From positions 16,471,026-16,535,025 of the forward strand of contig NC_079413.1 of NCBI RefSeq assembly GCF_026213295.1: DNA of 64,000 nt, written 5' to 3'. Below are positions 33,362-44,322 of the stretch, in pieces; position 1 is the stretch's first letter, and each line of letters opens with the position of its first letter. Position numbers and translations under genes: made by a program. Below the pieces are notes generated by a model. It saw only the letters and a list, made by a program, of their open reading frames with translations, searched no databases and was not told the origin of the DNA. The DNA is from Gadus chalcogrammus. Lineage: Eukaryota; Chordata; Actinopteri; Gadiformes; Gadidae.

Positions 33362-34268
33362 TTGGATGATAGTGTGGTTGACAGTAGTGTGGTGTGGGGG
33401 TGGATGATAGTACTGTAGTGGGGGGTTGGATGAAAGTGTATTTGACAGTAGTGTGGTTGACAGTAGTGTGGTGTGGGGGTGGATGATAGTGTGAATGATA
33501 GTAGTGTGGATGATAGTGTGGTTGATAGTAGTGTGGTTGATAGTTACGTGGTTGACAGTAGTGTGGTTGACAGTAGTTTGGTTGACACTAGTGTGGTTGA
33601 CAGTAATGTGGTTGACAGTAGTGTGGTTGACAGCAGTGTGGTTGACAGTAGTGATGTTGACAGTAATGTGGTTGACAGTAGTGTGGTTGATAGTAGCGTG
33701 GTGTGGGGGTGGATGATAGTTTGGTTGACAGTAGTGTGGTTGACAGTAGTGTGGTTGATAGTAGTGTGGTGTGGGGGTGGATGATAGTGTGGTTGACAGT
33801 AGTGTGGTTGATAGTAGTGTGGTATGGGAGTGGATGATAATGTGGTTGACAGTAGTGTGGTTGATAGTAGTGTGGTCTGGGGGTGGATGATAGTGTGGTT
33901 GACAGTAGTGTGGTTGATAGTAGTGTGGTATGGGAGTGGATGATAATGTGGTTGACAGTAGTGTGGTTGATAGTAGTGTGGTCTGGGGGTGGATGATAGT
34001 GTGGATGTTAGTCGTGTTGATGATAGTGTTGTTGACAGTAGTGTGGTTGACATTAATGTGGTTGACAGTAGTTTGGTTGATAGTAGTGTGGTGTGGGGGT
34101 GGATAATAGTGTGGTTGACAGTAGAGTGGTTGATAGTAGTGTGGTCTTGGGGTGGATGATAGTGTGGTTGATAGTAGTGTTAATGATAGTGTGGTTGACA
34201 GTAGTGTGGTTGACACTAGTGTGGTTGACACTAGTGTGGTTGACAGTAGTGTGGTCTGGGGGTGGATG
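33362..34268. repeat. 0.9-kb minisatellite, GTGGTTGACAGTAGT unit
   Basis: A 15-bp unit with GTGTGGGGGTGGATGATAGT spacers forms higher-order blocks of about 57-60 bp. Both strands have long open frames (341 aa on minus) made only of S/T/L/H/Y/P repeats. These are repeat artefacts. Confidence 0.95.
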
Positions 34269-34690
34269 ATCACTGAGCTCAATGCTGTGGAATAAACTTC
34301 ATTGAAAGGAGCAGCAGATGTTAAGCTGAGCTGGTGACAGCAGGGTGCTAATCTAACAGCGTGTTCTCCTCATCAATATGCTGCAGGCTTGCTACTGCTA
34401 TACGCCTCCTAATATATGACCCAATAACATCCCTTTAGGCATGCTTCAGAAGCATGAACCCAAGGGATTCACTTCACATTGGAGACTTTAGGAACTTTTT
34501 CTCCCAGATGGGTTTAAGTTCCTGACTGTGTCTGTCTGTGTATGTGTGTGTCTTTGTGTATGTGGGTCTGCGTGGGCGCATGAACGTGTATGTGTTCGAG
34601 TGAACGTGTGTGTTTGCAGGTGTGTGTGTGCGAGTGTGCGTGTGTCTGCAGTGTGTGTGTGTCCAAGCCCCGAGAGGACAGCTACTTTGT
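34266..34690. other. Intron sequence with degenerate GT repeat
   Basis: 34520-34660 is a weak GTGTGT tract. No gene seen. Confidence 0.65.
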
Positions 34691-34697
34691 TCCTCAC

Positions 34698-34785
34698 CTG
34701 ACAGGCGGAGCAAGTCTTTCTTGTCGTTCTCCTCAAAGTTACAGGAGGACCTGTCGTCATCTGAGTAGGAGCGGTTGGCATCGCC
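34698..34785 (-). CDS. cacna1i: cacna1i E7: start of II-III linker
   Basis: This small exon reads [19 protein letters not shown] then [10 protein letters not shown]. It matches the cytoplasmic segment after IIS6 in Cav3.3, where [11 protein letters not shown] is characteristic. The acceptor is CTAG|GGCGAT, preceded by a (CT)n tract. The donor is TCAG|GTGAGG, phase 1, as E8 requires. Confidence 0.92.
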
Positions 34786-34786
34786 C

Positions 34787-34790
<4 letters not shown>

Positions 34791-34837
<47 letters not shown>

Positions 34838-34850
34838 GTGAGAGAGTGAG
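34791..34850. repeat. (GA)n microsatellite upstream of E7
   Basis: About 22 GA units next to the E7 acceptor. Confidence 0.96.
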
Positions 34851-34854
34851 GTAG

Positions 34855-35220
34855 GTATTTATTTATTTCATGCGTTTAACCTTTATTTAACCAAGAGAGC
34901 CCGTAGAGATTAAGCCTCTCCTTGAGGCAGCTCTCATCCTGACAGCAGAACAACAAAGCTCTCATTCAGACAGAAACATAAAGGAGACTAAAAGACTAGA
35001 AGCCAAGCAGAGGGAACTCATTTCAAAAGGCTCTCATAACCAGGTAAATTAAAGATTAATCATAAGGAATCTGCCTCTATCATTTTCATTTTGGATTTAA
35101 CAAAATCATTAGGTTGAGTCTGAAGTGATTCTGAACCTTTTCCTCACTGAGGCCGCAGAACACACAAAGGGCCTTTACCATGTCCCCTAGCGGCATTATG
35201 CAGCATCACAAGAGTTAACA
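34855..35220 (-). repeat. LINE/SINE-type 3' end
   Basis: On the minus strand it ends CTCTCTTGGTTAAATAAAGG then (AAATA)-like tail, a common fish non-LTR 3' end. The 5' limit is uncertain. Confidence 0.5.
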
Positions 35221-35249
35221 ACCTCTACCTCCCTCCCTCAAGTTCTTAC

Positions 35250-35288
35250 AGAGAGAGACAGAGAGATAGAGAGAGAGGGATAAAGACT

Positions 35289-35352
<64 letters not shown>

Positions 35353-35372
35353 GAGAGACAGAGACAGAGTAA
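35250..35372. repeat. (GA)n microsatellite
   Basis: Imperfect GA repeat with GATA and GACA interruptions. Confidence 0.95.
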
Positions 35373-36290
35373 CAAGAAGTGTGACTAAATGATTGGGTGA
35401 ATGAGCGTGAAAATGCCACCAGCAGGTCTCAATTGGGGCTGCCAGTCAGTAGATAACCGTCTTCCCCTTATTACCCCCAGAAAGCCCCCCCCCTCCCGGG
35501 AACCTCCTCTCTCCATATCCCTGAAGTCCTGGTCCTCCTCTATGCCATCGCCTCCACACCCCGCCCTCCCAGACAGAGACCGACGTTAATTAACTTTTTG
35601 CTGGGCCGTTTCCCGTTGTCATGGCAATAACTCCATTTCTACCCTTGACTTCATTTTTTCCTTTATTCAGTCGGCTCCACTCCTTCCCCACTTTTCCTCT
35701 GTACGTATTTTCATGGGTTTTCATGAATCTGGGTTTTGTATGAATCTGTGATTATAGATTCCCAGTCCGGAGGAGGCGTTATGAGTGAATGCAATCACAG
35801 AGAGGGAGTGGCAAATCAGAAAGGAAAACTCAATCTGAAAAAGATAAACTTTCAGTGTTCCTTTTTCAAAGGCAGAGGACAGACGGACAAGGTCTCCTTT
35901 TCAACCCCGCTGCAATCATCATCTAACCAGCTGACTGTGTCCTTCAACGTGATGCGTTGTAAATACAAACAACCTCTTGTCCGCTCATGGGTCATACATC
36001 TGTGAAGCAGACGCGCTAACATGCTAACCTTCTCCTAGAGATGGAATACAACAATAAACCATATACCTTCATACACTCTGGCCTCAGCATCGGGTAGTCA
36101 CTGAGCGACGAGACAATAGCTCTTCAGTAAAATCAGTGGCTTTGGACAATTATCAAACTGATATCCTTTTTAATGAACTATATTAGTGATACAATAATGA
36201 AAATAAATCATACAAAACTTCCATAATGATCTCACGAATTTCCGGATTGCCATGTTTCACATAGTTACAGAGTTATGAAGACAACAGGGG
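35373..36290. other. Intron sequence, no gene seen
   Basis: No exon, transposon end or repeat array recognised. Confidence 0.65.
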
Positions 36291-36326
36291 AAGAGAATGT
36301 GGGCGGGGCTGTGGGCGGGGCCTCAC

Positions 36327-36482
36327 CTCCGCTTGGAAGCCTTCCACCAAGATGGCCACCAGCAGGTTGAAGAGGACGTAGTTCCCGAAGGTCATGAGCG
36401 CCACGAAGTAGAGAGCGGCGCAGGGGGAAGTGGACGCCATGCCGTTATAAAGGACCATGTTCCAGTCCTCTTGGGTCAGGAT
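36327..36482 (-). CDS. cacna1i: cacna1i E6: domain II selectivity filter and IIS6
   Basis: The exon reads [20 protein letters not shown], then [20 protein letters not shown] and [10 protein letters not shown]. The glutamate of TQEDWN is the domain II residue of the EEDD selectivity filter, and the rest is S6. The acceptor TCCAG|ATC sits only a few bases from a (GT)n tract on the coding strand. The donor is GAG|GTGAGG, phase 0. Confidence 0.95.
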
Positions 36483-36484
36483 CT

Positions 36485-36565
36485 GGACGCACAAACACAC
36501 ACGCATGCACACAAGCACACAGGCACACACACGCATGCAGACAAACACAGATAGACTCACACACG

Positions 36566-36656
<91 letters not shown>

Positions 36657-36668
36657 GCGCACACACAT
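36485..36668. repeat. (CA)n microsatellite upstream of E6
   Basis: CA repeat, first degenerate then pure, starting at the E6 acceptor. Confidence 0.97.
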
Positions 36669-36936
36669 GTACATGCACATACATTAAATACATTTGAAAT
36701 GTGTGATATTCGTGTAAAGCTTCAAATATAAGAGAAAATGTGCTTTATGAATCCCAGATGGTACATTTGGGTACCACAGGCTTTAGGACAGTATTACTAT
36801 GACCAATATGGTTGAACATCTGCATCATTCTCTCGTGGTCCTGAGAAGGTTTGGGGTTCCATTCCCTCTGGGGAGGCAGAGGGCCCTCCTACAGAGAGAG
36901 AGACCAAGGTGGTCTTCCATCAGACACGAGACTGAC

Positions 36937-37054
36937 CTGGAAGACGGTGACGATGGCCCAGAGCAGTGAGTCGAAGTTCTTGCGGTCGGGGACGGTGTCG
37001 CCGGCCTCCGTCTTCAGGCTGAACTTACAGCCGAAGATGTGCATCCCCAGGATG
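36937..37054 (-). CDS. cacna1i: cacna1i E5: domain II pore turret
   Basis: The exon reads [20 protein letters not shown] then [20 protein letters not shown]. This is the extracellular loop between IIS5 and the pore helix, and the start of the pore helix. The acceptor is TTGCAG|C, phase 2 from E4, and the donor is CCAG|GTCAGT, phase 0. The sequence is nearly the same as known vertebrate Cav3.3 here. Confidence 0.95.
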
Positions 37055-37267
37055 CTGCAACACAGAAGCAGAGGATTAAGCCCAGGCAGCGCCCGCTGAT
37101 CACACACTCTGGAGTAGATGTGTGGAGGACAATTAACATAAATATGTGTACAATTTTATACAACTCAATGATGCTCGTTAATTACCTACGACCCCCACGA
37201 TACTAGTACAAATAGAACATCCTGATAAAGACATTGTCCAAAGCTTAACAATTCACCAAGTCAGGGT

Positions 37268-37515
37268 AAACAGACTGTACTGTATTTATACAGCGCTTTT
37301 CTAACCACTGGCCACTCAAAGCGCTGTACCATATGGCCTAACATTCACCCATTCATGCACACATTCACACACCGACGGCGGTGTCAGCCATGCAGGGCGA
37401 CCGCCAGCTCGTCGGGAGCTGTCAGAGTGAGATGACTTGATCAGGGAGAAGCCGGGGATCGAACCAGCAACCTCTCCGGTTACCAGCCAACCCCGCTCTA
37501 CCCCCTGAGCCACAA
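37268..37515 (-). mobile_element. tRNA-derived SINE
   Basis: On the minus strand it begins GTGGCTCAGGGGGTAGAGCG (A box), followed by GGTTCGATCCCCGGC at 37451-37465 (B box). The body ends AAGCGCTGTATAAATACAGT, an L2-like tail. The A and B boxes are tRNA-like, but there is no cloverleaf and a non-tRNA body follows. Confidence 0.82.
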
Positions 37516-37567
37516 ATTGCCCACCCAGTATTTTATTAACCATGAAACAAGTGGATTATCATGTCAC

Positions 37568-37620
37568 AAATGATAATAATAATAATAATATTAATAATAA
37601 TAATAATAATAATAATGATA
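37568..37620. repeat. (AAT)n microsatellite
   Basis: About 16 AAT units. 37621-38120 shows no gene. Confidence 0.95.
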
Positions 37621-38133
37621 ATAGTAATGCATAACATTACATTATGATGATAATGCAGAGTATTTATGGTAAGATGTTTCAGGGAAAACAATCAACACAA
37701 TCTTGAAGTGGAAAATAAGAGGACTCCATGTTTTACATTTGGGCATGTATTAGTTTGTATACTTACATACTTGTGTAGATACTTAGATATGCCTTTATTT
37801 TCCTTGATATGTAATTGAAATGTTTAATTGTCTCCAAATATCTAAAACATGGTGACTTATCTGTTCCCTAATCTGGGTCCCCCTCGTTTGTTCAGCCTCT
37901 CTTCAGCACATTAAATACCTCTGACCCCCCGGATCCCAAAAAAACCCAGAATGGGACTACTGAGGGCTCAGAGTAACAGTCCCCGTCTGAGAGACACCGG
38001 AGGAGCTCATAGATCAGGTGGGCAGTTTCCCTCTCCTTTGTTGCCTTACGTTCTCAATGGGAATGAGTGAACCTCCGTCTGAAAACACAGCATTGTTTGC
38101 TCTCTGCACCTAATTAAGGAGAGAGTGGAACAC

Positions 38134-38238
<105 letters not shown>

Positions 38239-38457
38239 CCCATGTATGTGTGTGCACTCTTTCCTCTGTCTCTCCACACACAATTGCTCGGGGTGTCCTG
38301 GTCATTTATCACTGCAGTACAGAGCCCATAATGGAGTCCTTTCACTGCGCCGTCAGTCTGTAGCGTGGCTATGCTACGTTAGCCTAGTTCAGCTAGCAGG
38401 GGCTGGGCTGCTACGTGCGCTCCGACTTTGAGGCCATCTGTCCCACCCAGGAAGGGG

Positions 38458-38831
<374 letters not shown>

Positions 38832-38839
38832 CTACATTT

Positions 38840-39470
38840 ACGGGTAGATTATCCTAAATTGCTGAAATTACAAGCACTTAATTTGCAGCACACACATAAC
38901 ATCACAGGGCCGTTGTTGGGTGAGCCATAAACTCAAACCACATAGTTTTGTTTTAACTCTTCAATCTTACAGCCCATGCTGTCTCAGGCTTGTTTGCACC
39001 CTCTGCATATTAATGTTACACAAAACACTTTCACAACCTTCCGTCTGAGAGCCACTTCACAGCACAGTGCAGTTGTAACTTACAGCAAACTGCTGCAATC
39101 GCCCTCTTCATTTATACCTTAGAAATACAATCGGAAGGAGGACAGAGAATTTGGCGCAGATACATTTTGGGTACAGAGGTAAATAATAATAGAGAGACCA
39201 TTGTTGGGTCTAACACAATACAGCAAGACAAGGACTGAATGGTTTCCAGGCTAATGCTGTTACTGGTCCCCGGCTGCCCCCCCCCGGGCCGAGCGGACCC
39301 TCTAATCTCCTCCGCCCTATCCTCCCCTGAGCTGTCCACAGCAACACTTAGAGCTGGAGTACAACCACACCCTGCCTCCAGCCAGCACATACCGTCAATA
39401 ATGAAGCAATACAACGCAAAAACATAGACACACATGGACGCACAGGCTGCAGAATACATACCTGATTCCA
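38840..39470. other. Intron sequence, no gene seen
   Basis: No exon or repeat recognised apart from a short C run at 39278. Confidence 0.65.
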
Positions 39471-39479
39471 TATGCATAC

Positions 39480-39484
39480 ACACG

Positions 39485-39525
<41 letters not shown>

Positions 39526-39683
39526 GTGCACTCGCACACACACATGAACATTTTCCTTTCACTAGCGGTACCATGCTACACCATCCACACACATCTATGC
39601 AAACGTACACACACATACACGCACCCACACACGCACACAAGCACAAGTAGACGCACACACAAACACACACATATGCTAACACA

Positions 39684-39762
<79 letters not shown>

Positions 39763-39776
39763 ATACTCACACACAC
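39480..39776. repeat. (CA)n microsatellite, partly degenerate
   Basis: CA repeats with CGCA and CATA variants and a pure block at about 39690-39755. Confidence 0.96.
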
Positions 39777-39988
39777 GAAAATGTGCCATGCAGCTCTTAA
39801 CTTAAGTCTGTTTTTATTTTTCCTCCACCGTGTTCCTTTCCCTCCATGGCGACCTGAAGATGAACCCTACTCTGAGTTCATCTCCTCTCTCTCCACCTGG
39901 AGATGAACCTAACTCCATGTTCATCTCCGCTCTCTCCAGGACCAACTGGAAATTATCTTACTTCAGTATTCAACCTCTCGCTGGCTAC

Positions 39989-40174
39989 CTGAAGATGAAG
40001 ATGAAGAGCATGAGGAGCATGCAGAAGGTGGCCACGTTGTCCATGGTCTTCATGAGGACCACCAGCTGGCGCCGCAGCGCCGGCATGAAGCGCACCAGCT
40101 TGATTACCCGCAGCAGACGGAAGGTCCGCAGCACCGAGAGCCCGCCGTCCGCCTGCCCGATGATCTCACACACG
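39989..40174 (-). CDS. cacna1i: cacna1i E4: IIS4 voltage sensor and IIS5
   Basis: The first bases complete a serine codon from E3. The exon reads [15 protein letters not shown], then the arginine-rich S4 [14 protein letters not shown], then [20 protein letters not shown] and hydrophobic S5. [18 protein letters not shown] is typical of Cav3.3. The acceptor is CCCCCAG|CGTG and the donor is TTCAG|GTAGCC, phase 2. Short GC-rich tandem repeats lie just upstream of the acceptor (40187-40262). Confidence 0.95.
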
Positions 40175-40186
40175 CTGGGGGCCAGG

Positions 40187-40262
40187 CCAATCAGGAGAGG
40201 AGAGGAGGGGCCAGGGCCAATCAGGAGAGGGGAGGAGGGGCCGGGGGCCAAACAGGAGAGGA
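40187..40262. repeat. 33-bp tandem repeat upstream of E4
   Basis: GGGCCAATCAGGAGAGGGGA units, two to three copies. Confidence 0.85.
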
Positions 40263-40373
40263 GAGGAGCGGAGACGAGGATTAACATACAAACCCAAACC
40301 TTCTGAAAGACATTTGCTAATGCAGAGAGCCATAAAAGTCACAGAAGGACTAACCAATTAAAAAGGTTTCTAT

Positions 40374-40435
40374 CATATTCAAGATTCAAGATTCAAGAAA
40401 ACTTTATTTATCCCAGGGGGCAATTGAGGATACAA
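40374..40435 (-). repeat. LINE 3' end with (TTGAATC)n tail
   Basis: Minus strand reads CCCCCTGGGATAAATAAAGT then three to four TTGAATC units, a common fish Rex1/L2-like 3' end. Confidence 0.65.
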
Positions 40436-40571
40436 ATTAATATATATCCATAATTTATATTATATACTATATATTATCTCAAGGCTAGCTTCTTGTGAGA
40501 CACTGAGGCGGGTTAGAGAGTGATTGGGCGTTGGAGCCCAGGGGAAGCCTCTCCGGTCTGGGGCATGGGTC

Positions 40572-41015
40572 TCCTCCTGCTCGTCTCCCCTGGTCTCTGG
40601 TCTCTCTTTGCTCGTCGCCTCTGGTCTCTCTCTGGTCTCTAGTCTCTCTCTGCCTCGTCTCCCCTGGTCTCTAGTCTCTCTCTGGTCTCTAGTCTCTCTC
40701 TGCCTCGTCTCCCCTGGTCTCTAGTCTCTCTCTGGTCTCTAGTCTCCCTGCCTCGTCTCCTCTGGTCTCTGGTCTCTCTCTGCCTCGTCTGCTGTGTTCT
40801 CTGGTCTCTCTTTGGCCTCTAGTCTCTCTTTGGTCTCTAGTCTCACTCTGCCTCGTCGGCTGTGGTCTCTGGTCTCCCTTTGGTCTCTGGTCTCTCTTTG
40901 GCCTCTAGTTTCTCTCTGCCTCGTCTACCCTGGTCTCTGGTCTCTCTCTGCCTCATCTCGTCAGGTCTCTGGTCTCCTCTAGTCTCTGGTCTCCCCTGGT
41001 CTCTGCTCTTTCCCC
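40572..41015. repeat. TC-rich minisatellite between E4 and E3
   Basis: GGTCTCTAGTCTCTCTCTGC then CTCGTCTCCCCT in blocks with a period of about 51 bp. Confidence 0.92.
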
Positions 41016-41043
41016 TCAGGGGGTCAGAAACGACGATGCCCAC

Positions 41044-41195
41044 CTGATGATGACAATGATGCCATCAAAGATGTTGTAGGGGTTCCTGAGGTAGTCGAAG
41101 AAGCCGAAGGCGGTGAGCTTCAGGACCATCTCCAGGGTGAACATGCTGGTGAACACGATGTTGCAGATCTCCAGCACATTTGTCAGCTCGTCCGG
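41044..41195 (-). CDS. cacna1i: cacna1i E3: IIS2 to IIS3
   Basis: Translation reads [17 protein letters not shown] then [19 protein letters not shown] and [13 protein letters not shown], which is S2, the S2-S3 loop and S3 of domain II. The acceptor is CCCAG|CCGGAC, phase 0 after E2. The donor is AG|GTGGGC, phase 2. A TC-rich minisatellite starts within 30 bp of the donor in the following intron. Confidence 0.93.
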
Positions 41196-41199
41196 CTGG

Positions 41200-41960
41200 G
41201 AAGAACAAACTTGTTAAAAATAATTAATAATCCCTTTCTGTTCCTAGTCCGAGTATCGACCAATGTCCTTTCAGCCGTCTTTAGTTGCATGCAGGAAAAA
41301 CAATCCTTATGCAGAGCATCGACCTCGGAAACCGCTGGGTATCGGTTTTATATGAGCTCGGATATCTGGATGGAAATCAGACCTAGTGTCGTCTGGAGGG
41401 TAAGGTTGGGGCTCCATGGTTCAGACTGCCCACCACCAGTCCCCTAGGGCCTGGTGGGGCCACACCGCTAACCCACCAGTCCCCTGGTGCCCGGTTCCTC
41501 AGGGTACTACCGTTCATCCACCAATCAGCCCTCCTGTCTCCCCCTGGTCAGGCTGACAGGCAGGGCCAGACCAGGGGTAGACAGGAGGGGGGGCATGCTA
41601 ACTCACACACAGAGGGCCGGGGGGAGGCCTCAGACACGGACCCCGTCCTGGGGGACGAGGTAATCAAACAGAACGGTGGAAGTGGGCTCTGACCCCCGGG
41701 AACAGGAGGTGGAGGGGGATAACAGAACGCAACATGTCAGCACAACGGAGCAGCGACGAGAGGGGGGAGGCCGGGCGAGGGAGGCTCTTAGCCCGGATGG
41801 GGGAGCTCTTAGACCACAATGCAGTGGTCCGGGGAGGGGGAGGGGGGAGGGGTACAGGGGAGAGGGTTTGAGGCGTTTGAGGGGTGAGGTGAGAGGGGGG
41901 TCAGAGGGGAGAGGGGAGAGGGGTGTTGGTGAAGATGTTCTCCTTAAGATGATGATGAAG
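41200..41960. other. Intron sequence, no gene; G-rich end
   Basis: No exon seen. 41820-41930 is GGGGAGAGG-rich. Confidence 0.6.
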
Positions 41961-41970
41961 AGGAAGGTAG

Positions 41971-41972
41971 CA

Positions 41973-42062
<90 letters not shown>

Positions 42063-42120
42063 GGGAGAGAGAGAGAGAGAAAGAGAGAGAGAGATAGAGT
42101 TAGAGATAGAGAGAGCGAGA
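41971..42120. repeat. (GA)n microsatellite
   Basis: Long imperfect GA tract. Confidence 0.95.
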
Positions 42121-42183
42121 GACAGTGAGAGGAACTTGATCACTTGAGGATATTAAAGACAAGAGGAAATGAGGAAGCATTTA

Positions 42184-42186
<3 letters not shown>

Positions 42187-42256
<70 letters not shown>

Positions 42257-42315
42257 ACAACACACACACACACACACACGAATACACACACGTATACACA
42301 CACACACACACACCA
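42187..42315. repeat. (CA)n microsatellite
   Basis: CA repeat with ACGAATAC interruptions. 42330-43260 shows no gene. Confidence 0.96.
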
Positions 42316-43264
42316 AAAGCACCCCCTCCTCCGACTGCCCCATTGTTAAATAAGATATCTCTCCCAGATGAATGTGGGGGATTTATCTGGAGACATCAGA
42401 GTAATATCAAGACAACGCAGTGAAACCCACCCCTATTCAGGAGAACCAACCAGGCTGTAGCTCACCACACCTCACCCCTCTGTCTGTCAGTCTGTCTGTG
42501 GCTCCTCTTCGCCTCGTCCCTGGAGCTCACCACACTTCACTCCGCACCCCTCACCATGCCTCACCCTCAGACTGTAGTTTACCACTCCTCACACCTCCGT
42601 CTGTCCCCAATCGTGGTATTTACCTCCTAACACCTCTCTCCCCTCTCTGTCTTCAGTCGTTCCCTGCAGTCAGTGTTTGTTCCAGTGTTTCCATGTTTTA
42701 TTCACACACTTCCTGTCTCTGTCTCTCTTCCTGCTCCCTGTGGGTTGCCTCACCCGCCCCAGAGTCCAATCACTCTGGCCCGGGCCAGGTGAGGCTGCCC
42801 TAATCCACACACTCAAACTCATGATGCATCCTCGTGAGGAACTGTGACTTATGTCACCTAGGGTCCATCTTGGTTCCATCTGGGTTCCAACATTAGCTTG
42901 GTGGAGGAACTGTTGAATAGGGAACTCTTCATTCAATAGTCTTCATTCCTCCACTACCTCTCTGCTTCAGACCCACACGTACACACATACACATAACATA
43001 CACACGCACAAACACACAGGTAGACACTCAAAGAAAAGAATACACACAGGTACACATAACATGGAGGAGACGTCTCCAGGCTGTCAGACTCTCTCTGGTG
43101 TTGGCACCGCCCCTGTGTGGGTTTTGGTGACACCTCTTGGTTTCAATATGAACATAAACATACACAGACATATGCACAACACAAATATGGTCCATCTAAT
43201 GCATGCATGCATGCACACACAGAACCACACAGACACACATTATTTACAGGCTTTATATCTGGCA

Positions 43265-43271
<7 letters not shown>

Positions 43272-43349
<78 letters not shown>

Positions 43350-43362
43350 GTAGCTCTTGTGT

Positions 43363-43396
<34 letters not shown>

Positions 43397-43415
43397 CTCT
43401 CTCTCTTTGAAACCC

Positions 43416-43473
<58 letters not shown>
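43272..43473. repeat. (TC)n microsatellite, two blocks
   Basis: TC blocks split by GTAGCTCTTGTGTG and GAAACCCATG. Confidence 0.96.
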
Positions 43474-43475
<2 letters not shown>

Positions 43476-43598
43476 CCTCAATGCAGCAGCTCTTTTTTTA
43501 TTTTTAGTCTTCCCAGATGAAGAGAAGGCAATGCTGTCAGAAGAGTAAGCTGGGTATGGGAGTCAGACAGACAGACAGTCAGAGAGAGAGGGGGACGG

Positions 43599-43599
<1 letters not shown>

Positions 43600-43687
<88 letters not shown>

Positions 43688-43688
43688 G
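43600..43688. repeat. (GA)n microsatellite
   Basis: GA repeat, continuing into purine-rich sequence to about 43830. Confidence 0.96.
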
Positions 43689-44322
43689 ATTACCAGGAAT
43701 ATCGAGAGATGCTGGACTGCAGGGTACAGAAGAGAGGAGGGAGGAGGGGGGAGGGAGGATGAACGGAAGGACAGAGGGGAAGGAAGCAGGAAGGTAAGAA
43801 AGGAAAAAAGGAAGGAAGGAGATGGGTGTGTGTAGTCTTCAGGGACCGACAGTCAGAGGAGAGGGTTAGATGATTCGTCAGCACAGTGAGGGAGAGAGAA
43901 CAGCCTGTCTGCATGTTCATTCCCCCAAACACAGCGCAACAATAGCGTCAATAGCGTCTGTGTGTGATATAGGGATGGGCCGATAGTCGATTCTATCGAC
44001 TATCGACGATAGATGGATTCCATCGTCGATCGTCTCAAGTAGCCGATAAAAAGGCGATAATTATATTTTAATAAAAAAATAAATATATATATATATTTTT
44101 TTAAAGCGCTGTGGTAGCTATTTTTTCAACTTAAAAAGCCCCGCAAATTGGAATTGAAATTAACTGGCACCGGTGGAAAACATACTATGTAGCGCTGACC
44201 TTCCGTATTCACTCACTGCTGCGAGAGGAGAGGGGAGGGGCTCGAAACCTACCGGTCTGCTCGCACGGCGAAATGACATCACACCCCGCTGCACCATTTC
44301 CGGGTCACAGCTGTGGTACATG

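Larger units (their letters stand above)
30021..33363. mobile_element. Harbinger-like element, right end lost, with nested hAT
   Basis: Starts GAGGGCCCTGTCTTGCATCC then GGCGCAATTGACTT and GCGCC-rich subterminal repeats. Similar GCGCCGGGCGCAA repeats occur at 33283-33350, but the matching inverted end is missing where the minisatellite begins. A 2.2-kb hAT splits it. No transposase seen. Confidence 0.6.

Noticed and set aside
33257..34282. 341-aa open frame on the minus strand as a new protein
   Set aside because: It is a translated minisatellite with period divisible by three, open on both strands.
37445..37515. tRNA gene on the minus strand
   Set aside because: A and B boxes are present, but the body lacks a cloverleaf and continues into a SINE body with an L2-like tail.
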